DNA of 64,000 nucleotides from contig CM074181.1 of assembly GCA_037179385.1 (NCBI GenBank), forward strand, positions 53,255,486-53,319,485. Reading direction: 5' to 3'. Within the stretch, counting starts at the first letter, position 1, and each line of letters starts with the position of its first letter. Both the position numbers and the translations under genes were made by a program. Below, piece after piece: positions 48,556 through 60,064 of the stretch. The notes beneath the pieces are model-generated. The model ran no database searches. It saw only the letters and a list, made by a program, of their open reading frames with translations, and was not told the origin of the DNA. The stretch is from Holothuria scabra (lineage: Eukaryota; Echinodermata; Holothuroidea; Aspidochirotida; Holothuriidae).

Positions 48556-49206
48556 ACAACTCTGCTGAATATGCCATGAAAACTGAAGCTTTAAATTTCA
48601 TAGACTACAAGACTACAAACAACACTGAAAGTTTTTTAAGAATGTAACTGCAATGGGTACCTGTCCTGCAAATGCAAAAGTATAATAGTAGTTCATTATT
48701 TTGTTATACCGACGTTATCCGAGCAACATACTGGAATAGTACTAACAGTAACGTTGTTGGATATACAACGTTAACTGTGTACATTTACTAATACCAGATG
48801 TACTATAGTACATACTACATACATACTGTACGCTAAATGCCCCTTCGGGTTTAGCAGTTGTTTACAAAACAATTTATTAATAAAACTACGTAATTTTGGT
48901 ATCAACAGAAAGCCTATACTATAATTTTCAAACGTCGATACAAAAGAATCGTTTTACCTCCCTCAGTGAGTCAGGTACTTGCAAATTTTGTGGTCATAAT
49001 TTGAGACATAAGAATCTACTGCCTCTTTTTGGGAGCGTATTTTTGCAGTATATGTTTGAAAAAACCTAAAAAATCTTTGATTTCTAAGAGAAGGGAAGAT
49101 CAAAATGTCCACTCACCGTGTCGTTGTATCCATTTATACACCTACTTATACATTATTCAACAAATAGGGGGAGACCCCTTGTCAGTCTCAGTTCCGCGAA
49201 ATCTCA

Positions 49207-49233
49207 TTTGCGCAGATCTATAAAAGGCGGGAA
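49207..49233 (+). promoter_or_regulatory. TATA box with flanking E2F-like motifs in repeat B
   Basis: TTTGCGC (49207-49213), TATAAAA (49219-49225) and GGCGGGAA (49226-49233) lie together. The two GC motifs fit E2F-type sites. Copy 2 keeps both E2F-like motifs (61919-61925, 61938-61945) but its TATA is changed to TAAAAAA. Confidence 0.4.
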
Positions 49234-49649
49234 TGCTAGAGAAGTGGTCACTTGGGTTCATTAACTGTACAGCTGCGTGTTGACTGACAATAATTCACTG
49301 AGGATGAATTGTGGGTTGATGCGCACTGTTTAACAAGGTTTTTCTTGATTGGCTGTTGCCATTGTACTGTTTCGATTGTATTCTTTGTTCGAGTTTGGGT
49401 TTAGGTTAGGATTATGGCTATCGTTAGCCAGTAAGGAATTTTTTTGTTTTAAAGTGCGAATTGCCCCGTAACCGGTTTTGATTATCTTTTGGCACCAAAC
49501 TTCGGTATTGAAAGTATTTCAGTCAATCTAGATGAATATTCTGTTGAACCTGGAAAAAAATTCCAACAGAAATGATTTCAGCTGCACTGGGTTCAAAAAA
49601 CACCCCTGTATAACGTATTCAAAATTCGCAAAAATCATTGTAGGGGAAA

Positions 49650-50125
49650 ATTGTCAAATTTGCATAATTATGAAAATTAGTATCCGCCATTAGCTAAAAA
49701 CTGAAAATTAAGGATAACTGTGCATCAAATGGTGCTATCACATCAAAAAAGCTGTCTTTACCCGTTTTGATGGTCAGGAAATTCAATGATGATACCAACT
49801 TACCATGGGTATCATGTAACATGGATTATGCAAATTAGTGTCTACCATAAGCTAAAAATAGAAAAATTAGGATTACCTTGCATCGAATTGTGCGATTGTA
49901 TCAAAAAGCTGTTTATCACCATGTTTTGATGGTCAGGGAATGCAATGATGATGATATTAACTTACCATGGGTATTACGCAACATGGATTATGCAAATTAG
50001 TATCCGCCATAAGCCAAAAATAGAAAATTAAGGATAACTTCACCCATGTTTTGGGAGCCATGGAGTTCACTGAGATGACACGAACTAACCATGGGTATTA
50101 TGTAACATGAATTATGCAAATAGCT
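49650..50125. repeat. ~163-bp tandem array, about three units
   Basis: ATTATG(C/A)AAATTAGT(A/G)TC recurs at about 49662, 49824 and 49988, with a shortened last copy near 50107. Each is preceded by ACCATGGGTAT and a TAACATG. Confidence 0.85.
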
Positions 50126-50399
50126 TACACCATTGCCTGTAAGTCAGAATGTTTTTATAACTTGGACTTGGTAATCAAGTGGACTTAATGTCTGTCCTAC
50201 GTATATAAAGTCGAGGAATTCAAAACCCACTACATTTACTTAACATTACTCAGGCCTAAAAAGGTTACACCGGCCACATATTGCCTGGGTAGGCCAATCA
50301 CCTCCTGGCAGTTTATTCCATAAGGAGCTTTGGTGAATTACTGCAGCTCAGTCCCTTACTGTCAAAGCAACTCAGTACAATCAAGTCAATATTTCTAGA

Positions 50400-51403
50400 A
50401 TGAGTACCACTTTGATTTGTGTCTTTGATACAGGCAGAATGAATCATCATGAGCCGGTGATATGACCGTTCTCACTACTATGATCCCATTTACAATGGAT
50501 ATAATGTTGTGCTTTTTAGTGCATTTAATGTGCATTTGATAGTAAACATGCATAATGTGAATCTATGTTAAAGATGAAGGTATATCCAATGCTTCCACAG
50601 GTTTAGAGCTTCAAGTAATACTTTTTGTGGATCAGTTGCACTGTAGCTGACCAAGACCCTATTTGACTCTCCATTGCAAAGATAACAAGAGCCTCTTTAA
50701 CAGCATGTGAGCGTGTCATGATGTCATATTTGTAACTATTATTTTGCATGAAGACATTGGCTTCATTTCTAGAGCACAGAGGCTTTTATCACGAATCTTT
50801 GGAAGGGCCAGTGGTTTTCCCACATAGCCCCATAGCCCAGGCAAAGTGTCACCAATGACAGCTCCCTGTTGTCACAACCAGCTATGATGATAATTGCAAA
50901 CAAATGGTTAGAGCAAGTCTCGTTGTCAAGTTGTTGAGTAGGTATCTAAAGGATATTACAAACGTGTATCTCCCCAGCAATTTGTCTCAGTTCCAGCCTT
51001 AAATGTAGTCTTTGGCCTTTGTGTCTGCGTAGTGAAGGTTAAAAACTCTCAGATCCGTGTCATCACCAATCGGAACTACCTCACAAGACTGGGGATTCAA
51101 TGGCACTTTGAACGATGAGTTACTTGACAGAGGAACACCCAACATTCTCGAAGTATTTACGAAGTAGTAAATATCTACCGATACTTATTGTAGTAATTCT
51201 TGCCCAGAAAACTGGGTTCTTTCTTTAATGCAAAAATGTTTTCTTTGGTATTTGGTCCCTGGGAACGTCTGCAATTTGTTGCATGCTGTACAGTTAGACC
51301 ATGAGCATAGCCATAAGTGGCGAACCTGTACTTATTGTTAACGTATCTGACAAAGTTTTTGAAAACGGAATCAATGGCGTCTCCCTTCCCAAATAAAAAT
51401 TCC
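50400..51403 (-). pseudogene. Fossil of a repeated invertebrate ORF with GDDTDL motif
   Basis: Three minus-strand frames join into one decayed protein. First, GDAIDSVFKNFVRYVNNKYR, ...AHGLTVQHATNCRRSQGP and ENIFALKKEPSFLGKN (51400-51175). Second, RYLLLRKYFENVGCSSVK, a stop, then LIVQSAIES (about 51177-51085). Third, CEVVPIGDDTDLRVFNLHYA (about 51075-51005). Weaker similarity (KEALVIFAMES) continues to about 50650 and perhaps 50420. From memory this order matches a multi-copy uncharacterised invertebrate protein whose usual motifs are FDGY, RR, NKxxF, DAD and GDDTDLLVLL, possibly a PIN-like nuclease. The Asp-rich motif survives only in part. Confidence 0.6.
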
Positions 51404-51605
51404 AGTTGGAGCCCTTGATTTAAAATCCTTTGAACTCAAAAGGATTCAAATGGTGCCCCATGGGAAACCACTTTGCTTAAAAGGGTTCCCTTTGATTGTT
51501 CTTCACAAAGGGAATAACAAAATTACCCTTTGTATAGACGAAAGACTTTTGAAACCCCTTTTGAACTTATTAAAAACCCTTGAAACCTTTTGGTTAATGG
51601 AATTT
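51388..51605. repeat. Block of CCCTTTTG / CAAAAGGG short palindromes
   Basis: AATCCTTTGAACTCAAAAGGATT, AAAGGGTTCCCTTT and ACCCCTTTTGAACTT repeat one motif in both orientations. CCCAAATAAAAATTCC at the left and GGAATTTGG at the right look like inverted ends. It separates the GDDTDL fossil from the Ig-like fragment. Confidence 0.55.
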
Positions 51606-51744
51606 GGACAAGGGGTCTTAAAGAAAATTGCCTGCTGGGCTGGTCCATGCATGGGCTACCATCATCCACGGAATGCGCTGAAAAATTTTCCTTTATCAGG
51701 AACGCAAAGCACAGAGCCAGAAAGAATCTCATTCTTTCTCCAGT

Positions 51745-51962
51745 AATCTTACAAGATGAATCTGCCAGTGTGGGGTTTTCCATCTCTCTTAGGTAGTTAT
51801 GTTCTGTAGAACAGTACAGACAGATGGTACACAAGTATTGACCAGGGTTATCCTTTGAAACATTTGTGACTATGACTAGGAATTGAGGGTCCACGTGCAT
51901 CTTGTGATCAGTATGAACTGTGATAGACTGATAGATGATGCACGAGTTACAGCCTGATTTGA
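51745..51962 (-). pseudogene. Possible immunoglobulin-like exon fragment
   Basis: The minus-strand frame reads GCNSCIIYQSITVHTDHK, then PQFLVIVTNVSKDNPGQYLC. The FLVIxxNVxxDNxGxYxC pattern is that of the E-F strands of an Ig domain, with the Cys near 51818 as the second disulfide Cys. The frame then runs on without a clear G strand. A CATGCAG acceptor-like site lies just upstream, next to a tRNA-like repeat. It may be an exon of a receptor or adhesion gene, or chance; no partner exon was found. Confidence 0.3.
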
Positions 51963-52030
51963 CTGCATGGCCAAGTGGTTAGAGCATCCGACTTGTAGCC
52001 AGGAGGTCTGGATTATTACTCCTGGTCAGA
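51963..52030 (+). repeat. tRNA-derived SINE head or tRNA pseudogene
   Basis: GCATGGCCAAGTGGTTAGAG resembles a D arm with an A box. CGACTTGTAGCC follows as an anticodon arm (TGT). The T arm GGATTATTACTCC is too degraded to pair. No functional tRNA is called. Confidence 0.5.
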
Positions 52031-53230
52031 ACATTTGGAATACTTTAAAAATGAAGCCTATTGCTATTGTGCTCAGCATGAGCAGTGGAGTACTAGTACT
52101 TAGTGAAAAAAAGCCAGTGTGCCACAACTGAAAAAAATACTAAATTGCAGCTTGTATTTCCTGTTGGTAATATACAGTGTGTCTGTTACTTTCTTGCCAA
52201 CAACAAGGGAAAAACTGTTGACTAAAAACGTTTGTTTTGCCAACGTTGACAGTGTCATTGGCTGCGAGTTATTCACGCCACAAGGCAAGGAAGGATCTGG
52301 GCAAAATGGATTCAGGTTCCTAAGAGTGTTGCAAGACCTTGTGTCTTCCGGGTTCAATATGATTCCGAATTCATAACAGTATTGCCCAATTCAGTCGGAT
52401 TTGATCCCAGTTTAGTTCACACACGCAATGATAAACGCCTTCTGCACATGCGGGCATTGGCAACTACGGGACTAATCGTTGTCATGCTGTGAACACATGG
52501 AACTTAGTTTAACACCATCTAGTTTTTCTAACGCTCCTCCATCAGTATTTTAATCACAAAGTCGGAAGAAAGTTCTTCCCAGTGGTAATACCTTAGACAA
52601 ATGACATGGTTTGCTGCTAAACAGTTCCTATACATATCTGGATTTGTTTAAGGAACCTGAATCATTTGCAGGTAAATGTAAGTGGATTTTGTATGCAGAT
52701 TGTGTCCCGCAGCAAAACATGGTACCTTGGTACAACGAACAAATTAAAGACGCAGCTTCCTGTCTCCCATCCTCTCTGTTTGGTGGATTTCCTCAAAATC
52801 TCCATCATCTTGTACCGGAGCCAAATTTGCCCAGTCTTTCTTTCATACTGTCCTTCTTAGAAGTAAATGCTTCAGTCCTGTGTGTTTTTCATGATGCTAA
52901 CTAGAGACTAAAACTCGCACCGGCAGAAATTGTACTATGCGTTACTGATGGAGGAACACTTTTGCAGCGCAGGTCGTGGACAAAGGAAACCCGGTTGTCT
53001 CCGTCATCAAACAGTATGTTAGACAGAGAGACTTCCTTCAATTAAACAGGTTGATTACACATGTTATCGTAGGTTTGTGACAGATGTACGACATGGACAA
53101 TTCCAAGCGAAGTTCGTGTAATAAAGATGTACTTCTGTTTGTGTTGGCTCAAATGACTAAACTGCGGTAATTCTTGTAAGTGCCTTTAAGTCCCTTGATG
53201 AACAAGACTGTACATTGTAAGTGGTTCCAC
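52031..53230. other. Stretch with open but unrecognised frames
   Basis: Both strands are open at 52100-52376, and the plus strand at 52611-52904. No family motif is seen in either. These may be further remains of the genes or elements to the left. Confidence 0.3.
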
Positions 53231-53234
53231 CTCT

Positions 53235-55425
53235 GGCGAACTTTTCTTTTTGTTGTTAACCTTTTGCACGTCTCATATGAAAACATAGACCACGAACACC
53301 TATGAAAATCTTAAAAAAAAATCAATATACCCATCGCTTCTTTCTTATGGCATCTTACACTTTTAAGAAGTGTTAAGAAATATCTGAAAGTGATCACTTT
53401 TGTCGGAAGTTCGATGATTATTTTTTAGCCACAATAAGATTAGGTAGAATTATTAAATTTAAATTTGAATTCTTTTAATTTATGGTGCATCCAAACTGGA
53501 CATGCCTATAGAAGTATAAGATCGTAATATGGCGATAAAGTGCTGCAGCCAAACGATGAGATTATGAATAAAACCGCATTGCACATACTACTTAACGGAA
53601 ATTTCGAGCTCTGTATAGATTTTTGTAAAGGAATTAAAAGTAAGACATGTAATACAAGTGACTCTAACATATGAGAGGGTCCAAAAAAGGCAGAGGAGAA
53701 AAACCGCTTACTCCGAATGAATATTTGGTCCTGCGGTGTGCTATCGGTGTGGGGATGGGCGTAAACCTCAAACGTTCTCATCTCCATAACCGATGAGTTC
53801 ATGATTAATCAAATGGAATTTCACGACCTACAACAAGTAACCTATCAAACATCCTGCTAAGGTAACTTCTTTGTAACTCGTGCTCCGATTACGACGAAAT
53901 CTACAGTACAATGATGCATGGTGATTAATATTGTGTTTACATCATGGCTAAATGTGCGTAAGGTGTGACTCTTCAAAATAGTTAAACACCTATTAAAATG
54001 TCAGACAACAAATTCGATTGGCCGAAGAGAGGGATGTTTAGGGCCAAAATGACCCATTTTGCTCGGTTTTTCCCGTTAACGAGCACATTACAACTGGAAA
54101 TTCTGAAGCATTTTATCGTTCACTTCATTAAAAAAGTTTACAACTTGCTACACTTATTAAGACATTTTAACATACTATTAAGTTATTGTTAGCGGTTTTC
54201 AGACAATTCTTGCATTCAGTTTAGCGAGTGTGCAAGATTACGGTACTGATTTTCGATCAGTAGCGTAAATGGGGAAGTCAGAATTGAAGGGGGTGGGGAG
54301 AAAAATAACGGAAATCTACCGACAGCATATAATCAATGTACCGACACTAATCAAAGGAGATTCGCTTGAAAAGTAGCCCGTCTGTGTAACCGTGACGGTT
54401 TGCATTAAAAATGACGAACAATTAGGCGCGCTGAGCGCTCCCCAAAATTCAGGGCCCAATGGAAAAAAACATTGAAATTACTTGATTCATGAATTCGATT
54501 CATATACTGAATGCAGAGTTAGAAAGTTTGGGTTTTACGGAAAAACGTTCCCTCTTCTCGTCCCAGCCATTTAAATTTCCCCTACTAAGTAACCCTCGTC
54601 AAATCTTTCTTGAGTCCCTCCTTGTCCAGGCGGACCCAACCCTATTCAATTCTCACATCCTGAGCTGGCATTGCATGAGTGCAAGGTCAGCGTAATCAGG
54701 AGGATTCCCCTGCTCGTTTTGTAATGTGAGCTGGTAAGTTGCACCTTTTGGTTTTGTGCAAAAGCCAAAACTAATGCAAATTTGTGTAGACCTAAGTTAA
54801 ATCTGGAGATTAAATTCAACCGATGCATCCCTCTAGCCCTAAATATAAAAGCTTCTTGTTTTCCAATATGATACATGTATTGAGAAAAAACATAGAGCAT
54901 CACCACTTCCTATTATCATATCTGCTTTTGTTTTTCGTGGAATGCACTAAAAGTGTTATATTACTTTGTTATGACTATGACACCGTGTTTTATTAGCAGA
55001 TGCGAGCATGCGTCACTTAGATACACGGTTTAATAACGCTTGGATCACGTAGCTCACACCTATAAAATGGTCTCACGTACTCCGCGCTCGAGGTTACGCC
55101 GTGTTACGTGAGAACGTGGGCTAACGCGGGGTCGATGTTTAAATTTCGAACCACCGAACGTAGGGTTCTGCGATTTTAATCACTGTATCGTGGTTGTGGT
55201 ATTCAATCAAGGTAACAGGTGTTTATGGGGCTGATGACATGTATTTTGTAACATTTTACAGTACTTGGTATGTGAAATATTTGACCTCGTTACTATGGTA
55301 GCACTACCTAATCAACCAAACGCGGGGTACGTGAGAACACAGGCTGCAAATACTGGGTTAACATGAGGTTTTGCCTTATTATTGTAAACACGAGGTAACA
55401 CCGAGTTTCGGGGCCGTGGAACGAA
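53235..55425 (+). repeat. Long repeat A, copy 2
   Basis: See 39085-41385. Internal deletions and an extra ~350 bp around 53480-53990 distinguish it. Both copies end in the AGGTAACACCGAGT block. Confidence 0.85.
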
Positions 55426-55429
55426 GCCT

Positions 55430-56999
55430 CTAGCGTGTTTTGCAAGGTAAAAATACTTTCACGACAGTAAAACCTGTTGAGTTACGCCCTGTAGCAAGAT
55501 CATGTCACAACAAAGTGACACTACAAAAAACGTCATATCTAGCTAACTAACTAGCTTTGAATAGGAATTATTTTTGAAAAAAGGTGGATGTTATTATATG
55601 TATTAAAGCGGTTCATTGAGTTGGTTCATAAAATTCAGCAAATTTTTCCAAACCTATTTTCTTCACATACCAATGAAGAAATGGTCAAATTTTGACAATC
55701 CCCATACCCTACATAATAATGACTGTTTTATGACTGCGCACTTCAAAGTCCAACTGAGTTTTCAAAATTCGTGACTAGACTCTTTTTGAAACAATGCACA
55801 AACTCTTTTTAAGTCAGGAATTCAAAATTTGTACTTTTTCTGTAACTGTTGGATCTGAAACTTGACTCATTATGCTAAGTGAAACTTAAAGTATTGTTAT
55901 GCGGTAGTGACCCTTTAGCAATCTCAAGTTATCGATATCAACTCAATAATCCCCTTTAAGTTTATGAAGAATATGCGCAACTCATTCTTTATAAAGGTCT
56001 TTCTGAGGGATAATTGTCCTAACCGGAATGGCAAGTATTGTATATTTTGTCTCCGGTCCTTGCCTTGACAATCAAATGGTGCCATACCTCTTTGCATGTC
56101 CCGGTGAATATCTTCGGGGCTTTCACCACAGCGAAATCTGAATAGCTTCTAATTAATCAATATGTCTTGTCAAATAATAACAAAAAAATATTATATTTTT
56201 TTTTATTACTTTCTTTGGAAAGGAAATGACATTTGAAGTGAGAGGTGAGAGAGAGATTATTGATGAAGTTCGCGGCTTGTTCCTCCATCAGATAAACTTT
56301 GGCAGTCTTAACTCGGTAAAGTAAAAAAATACAAAATAAAAATAGACATAAATAAAACGAAGAGTAAATAAAAAGGAAAGGGTGGAAACATAAAACAAAA
56401 AAATGGGGCAGAGCAAAAAAAAAAAGGACATAGGCTTAAGTGAAAAACAAGAAAGGAATAAAAAATAAAAAACTAAAAAATAGAGGAAAAATTTTAAACA
56501 ATCCAATCTGCACATTTCTGCAACAAACATTAACAGTGTAAACTGCTGGAGAGGTGTCTATGTGCCGCTAAGTTGATCCTTAGTTTTTTTTATTTACTTT
56601 GGAAAGGAAATGACATTTGAGGGGAGAGGCCTCGAAGGGACAAATAGGTAAAATACATTAGTACTTTTGGGAGTATCAAAAGACCACAGTACGTTTTGCG
56701 TATTGCTTAATCTGGTTTTTCCAAAGAAAACTTACAGGTTAAGGGTCTTCTAAGAACCCTCATTTTCATAAGGTATCCTTAATCTCGGTTTTGAGTAAAC
56801 GAATATAAAATCGTACAGAAACCTTAAAACTCCGTCAAAAAGGAGATTATTGAAGCAATTTGCAACATTTTGAGCATAAAGAAAAAGGATAAGCATGCAG
56901 GGTTTTACATATTTCAATGTTTCGTTCCCTGTTGGAGGAGGTTGTAACGCAACAAAATTAAGAAGCGACCATGATGGATGGTGCCTGGATCCGCCCCTG
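55430..56999. mobile_element. hAT-like element with right end at 56999
   Basis: CCTGGATCCGCCCCTG at 56984-56999 is an inverted CAGGGGCGGATCCAGG terminus. The segment 56300-56620 matches 9560-9900. The left terminus was not found, so the start given is only the edge of repeat A. Confidence 0.45.
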
Positions 57000-57184
57000 A
57001 TAGGCCTTTAAGTAATATCCTTTCGGGAAACGTTTCACAATTCAGTTTTGATTTCACAAGTTGCCCCTTCAATTACTTGTCAAATTGCGGTACCGTGGTA
57101 GTTGTTACAAAAGTAGGCGATAATTGTAACAAAAGTTTTGTTGTGATAGACGTGATTGTTTAACGTTTAACGTCTACCCAAGAA

Positions 57185-58142
57185 AGTCCGGGAGAGTCTC
57201 CCTTTTCGGAGACACACGAAGTTTCCGTAAATGGAGACTTCTTGTACAACGGTAAATATAAATATTCAAGACCTTATTCTTGTAGAAGCCGTTGTTTCTT
57301 ACTCACCCACCCCAATAATTCGTCATGTACCAGTGTAGTTATAACAAATAGAACACACTGCAATATGTTTCGTAAGACCATTTGAAACCTTTAAATACCG
57401 ATGTTTGGTGTGAAAAGATAATCAAAACCGGTTACAGACAATTTATCCTCGGTGAATGGTTCTCATTGTCGTAAGTTTATCTCATGTTCCCATTCAATGG
57501 CATAACGTTATTTCAATGGAATACATTAAATGGAGTAACGTGAAACAAGTATAGGCTATATACACTGTTTAATGTGTAACGTTAATACCCGCGTTTTAAA
57601 CATCGTGTGTGCTTCTTGTTAGCTAGGTTTGAGCTACTAACGCTCAAACAAATTCGTAGAAGCTGAGTATATCTGAATTTACAAACTGTACTTGGAGGTT
57701 TAAGAGAAAATTGGTAACCCCTGTCATGTAATTTCCAGGGTTGCCAAACTAAGACTTACGAGTCCACGCTTTATCCCAGTTCTTACACCAAATACCGATC
57801 ATGCAAAATAAGGATGTGTGAGTTTAGGCGACTGTACAGCGTCTATTAATGATTGTCATCGGTAAGTGCCATTACTTTAATCGATATTTTCTCAAAATTC
57901 ACACGCTGGACTATTAAAAAGTGCACGGAAATTTTGTAGATAAAATTGTTGGCAACAAGAACGTCTCGGTTTTGAAATGTTCTAAGAAGGAAATAATTTT
58001 CTAGAAAGGTTTCAAAGGTAAAGCCTTATCTTTTGTATTATGCAAACCGTACAGCTTTGTGGATAAATTTAAAACTGGCGCCAAATTTGTCTGCTTTTTT
58101 GGAGACAATTCAAGTCTCCGAAAAAGGAGACTCTCCCGGACT
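57185..58142. mobile_element. 958-bp element with 29-bp inverted ends and GGAGAC arrays
   Basis: The left terminus (57185-57213) starts AGTCCGGGAGAGTCTCC; the right one (58114-58142) is its inverse with one mismatch in 29. Each terminus holds a small hairpin of GTCTCC and GGAGAC, and further GGAGAC copies lie just inside. CAAGAA flanks both sides (57179-57184 and 58144-58149, with one extra G at the right), a possible 6-bp duplication. The interior has no transposase. Confidence 0.8.
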
Positions 58143-60060
58143 GCAAGAAGAGTCACATGACATCAAAAAAACTGAATGTTGCAGAATGGAACATTGGCTT
58201 TTGGCAATGGGATGGGAGGAAGAACGTTGAACTGAAAGCGGGTCTAAGGGGAAGGATATTGAATATTTTTAGAATCCCTTAAGCGCAAATTGTCGCAACG
58301 AATTGGAAAATATGAATGAAAGTTAGTAGGGATATTTGACATTGTCCACAGGGAACGAAAAGTAAAATTCCCGTTTACTTGTGTTAACGGAAAGGTAAAT
58401 TCCTGTTGTCAAAACGATCAAGTGTACTGGTTCATACTAAAAAAAACGATTCCGACACAACTCTTGAATTACTGACAGTATTCCTTTTCCACTTTGTTTG
58501 CTTTTATCTAATGATACATAGCGCAGTCGGATCGCAACTGCTCGAAAAGAGCTTCCTTCTCTTACATTTTATGCATGACGTTTTATGACGTCATAGGGCT
58601 GGGACTACTAACAAGGTAAAAGTTATGATTTTACAAGCCAATTATCTCATTAATTACTGACTAATAAATTATCAAATCCATAAAAACTACTGGAGAAGAT
58701 ATCAAAAATACTCCCTGAGTACAGTTTTGGTTACGAGAATAAGTAAAAGTGTGATTTTTTTGCCGATTTATGGAACGTCGTAAATGGGTTTTCAATGTTC
58801 CGTAAAATTGTCCAGATTTGTTTATATATTACTTAAAACTACACAGTTTTTACTTATATTGAAGAAAAATTTTGTTTTCTTTCTATTGGTACCACTTTTG
58901 TACCAAAAACTCTCGTAAATGAGTCAGGTACTCGGTAAAAGCGTCGGCGAATCGACTGGGACGTCCAGAGTACATACACATATAGCAGGCCTATTTACGC
59001 GAAATGACTACTGGTCATCTGTATACATGTAACGTTAAATTAAAGCCATTTACGTTAGCAACGTTTAGAAACATTCCCTTGCTCGAAATGTACTATTTTA
59101 TCGACATATTTTGATTTTGGTCTATGCCACTTCGTAAATATTTGAACCAACGCCAGATGCAAATTTAACAAGAAAGTGTGTACTTGAAGGGGCATAATAT
59201 AGTGTGGTGGGCTGTATACTGTGCACATGTCATAATGTAACTAGTGGGCAAAATACAAACTGCTGTATGCCTACCTCACAAAATTGTATCTGCTTGCATA
59301 AAAAGGAAAAAGGAAAAGGGAAAAACTAAGACAGCTGAGACTTGTTTAAACCTAAGTTTTAATTTATCACCTTACTTGAAAATTGTGGCACTCCAGTCAA
59401 ATGTTCATTTAAAAAAAACTTGAGCTGTGTGAATGGGAATACCATACCAGCCAGGCATACCCATCAGCCTACTTTGCTAATTATTATTTACATTTACTTG
59501 TAAATTCCAGCCAATTTACACAGGGAAGCAATGCTTTACAAGGAGCATGATAAATTGCAGGCCCTACTAGACCGACTCGGACACCGCAATGTCGGAAGAA
59601 AGGGAATTATATTGTGTAGCAGTTTGAAGGTGGTACTACCCCACTTACCCAAGTTTATCATGCATGCTCCTGTATGGTCTTAAGAAAGTACAGCGCTTTG
59701 GACTGCATGCTATGGAAACCTATATAATTAACCTGTATCACTGACAGTAGACCTCATATCATCATTACAAGTATGTTGATAGGTCCTCAGTAATCAATAT
59801 AAAGAATAATGCAGAAATTGAAACCATGTACATGTGTATGTTGCCCAATAAGCTTGTTAGCCTCCTGAACATCAGAAAATGGGCCAGTCCATTGACAATA
59901 CAATTGAAAGTGTCCCGGCATGAATGTACAGAATTTTCATATCTTTAAGATCATGCACAAAAATAATTTTAGAAAGCAGCCAGGCTACCATAGTGTGCAC
60001 ATGGAAGTGCGTGTTTAAGTCAACTGCAGACACAGCTTATTCCTGATAATCAGTAGTTGC
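58143..60060. other. Non-coding stretch with scattered repeat B fragments
   Basis: AATGAGTCAGGTACTCG near 58918 recalls repeat B. No coding frame or paired termini. Confidence 0.4.
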
Positions 60061-60064
60061 CACT

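Larger units (their letters stand above)
44894..48564. mobile_element. hAT transposon, 3671 bp, transposase lost
   Basis: The left end CAGAGTTGT and the right end ACAACTCTG are inverted, and the flanks are a perfect 8-bp duplication CTGAATAT (44886-44893 and 48565-48572). Both ends carry long subterminal arrays of GACT(T/C)GA units: GACTCGAGTC and TTGACTTGTGACTTGACTTG at 44905-45075 and again at 48335-48555. A BED-finger remnant lies at 45595-45765, and a second hAT-like element is nested at 46476-47677. No catalytic transposase region is left. Confidence 0.95.
44250..49290 (+). repeat. Long repeat B, copy 1 (interrupted by hAT)
   Basis: It is related to 60065-62012. CACCACATTGAGGTGAGC near 44252 matches CACCACGTTGAGATCAGC near 60068. 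After the hAT insertion, 48820-49290 matches 61550-62005 closely (TGAGTCAGGTACT, GATTTCTAAGAG, AGGGGGAGACC, CCGCGAAATCTCATTTGCGC). The 44900-48570 portion is an insertion and not part of the repeat. Confidence 0.7.

Noticed and set aside
51963..52030. Functional tRNA gene
   Set aside because: The T arm does not pair and the B box is degraded; called a tRNA-derived repeat instead.
52119..52904. Plus-strand ORFs at 52119-52376 and 52611-52904 as genes
   Set aside because: The first is equally open on the other strand, and neither shows a known motif or splice context.
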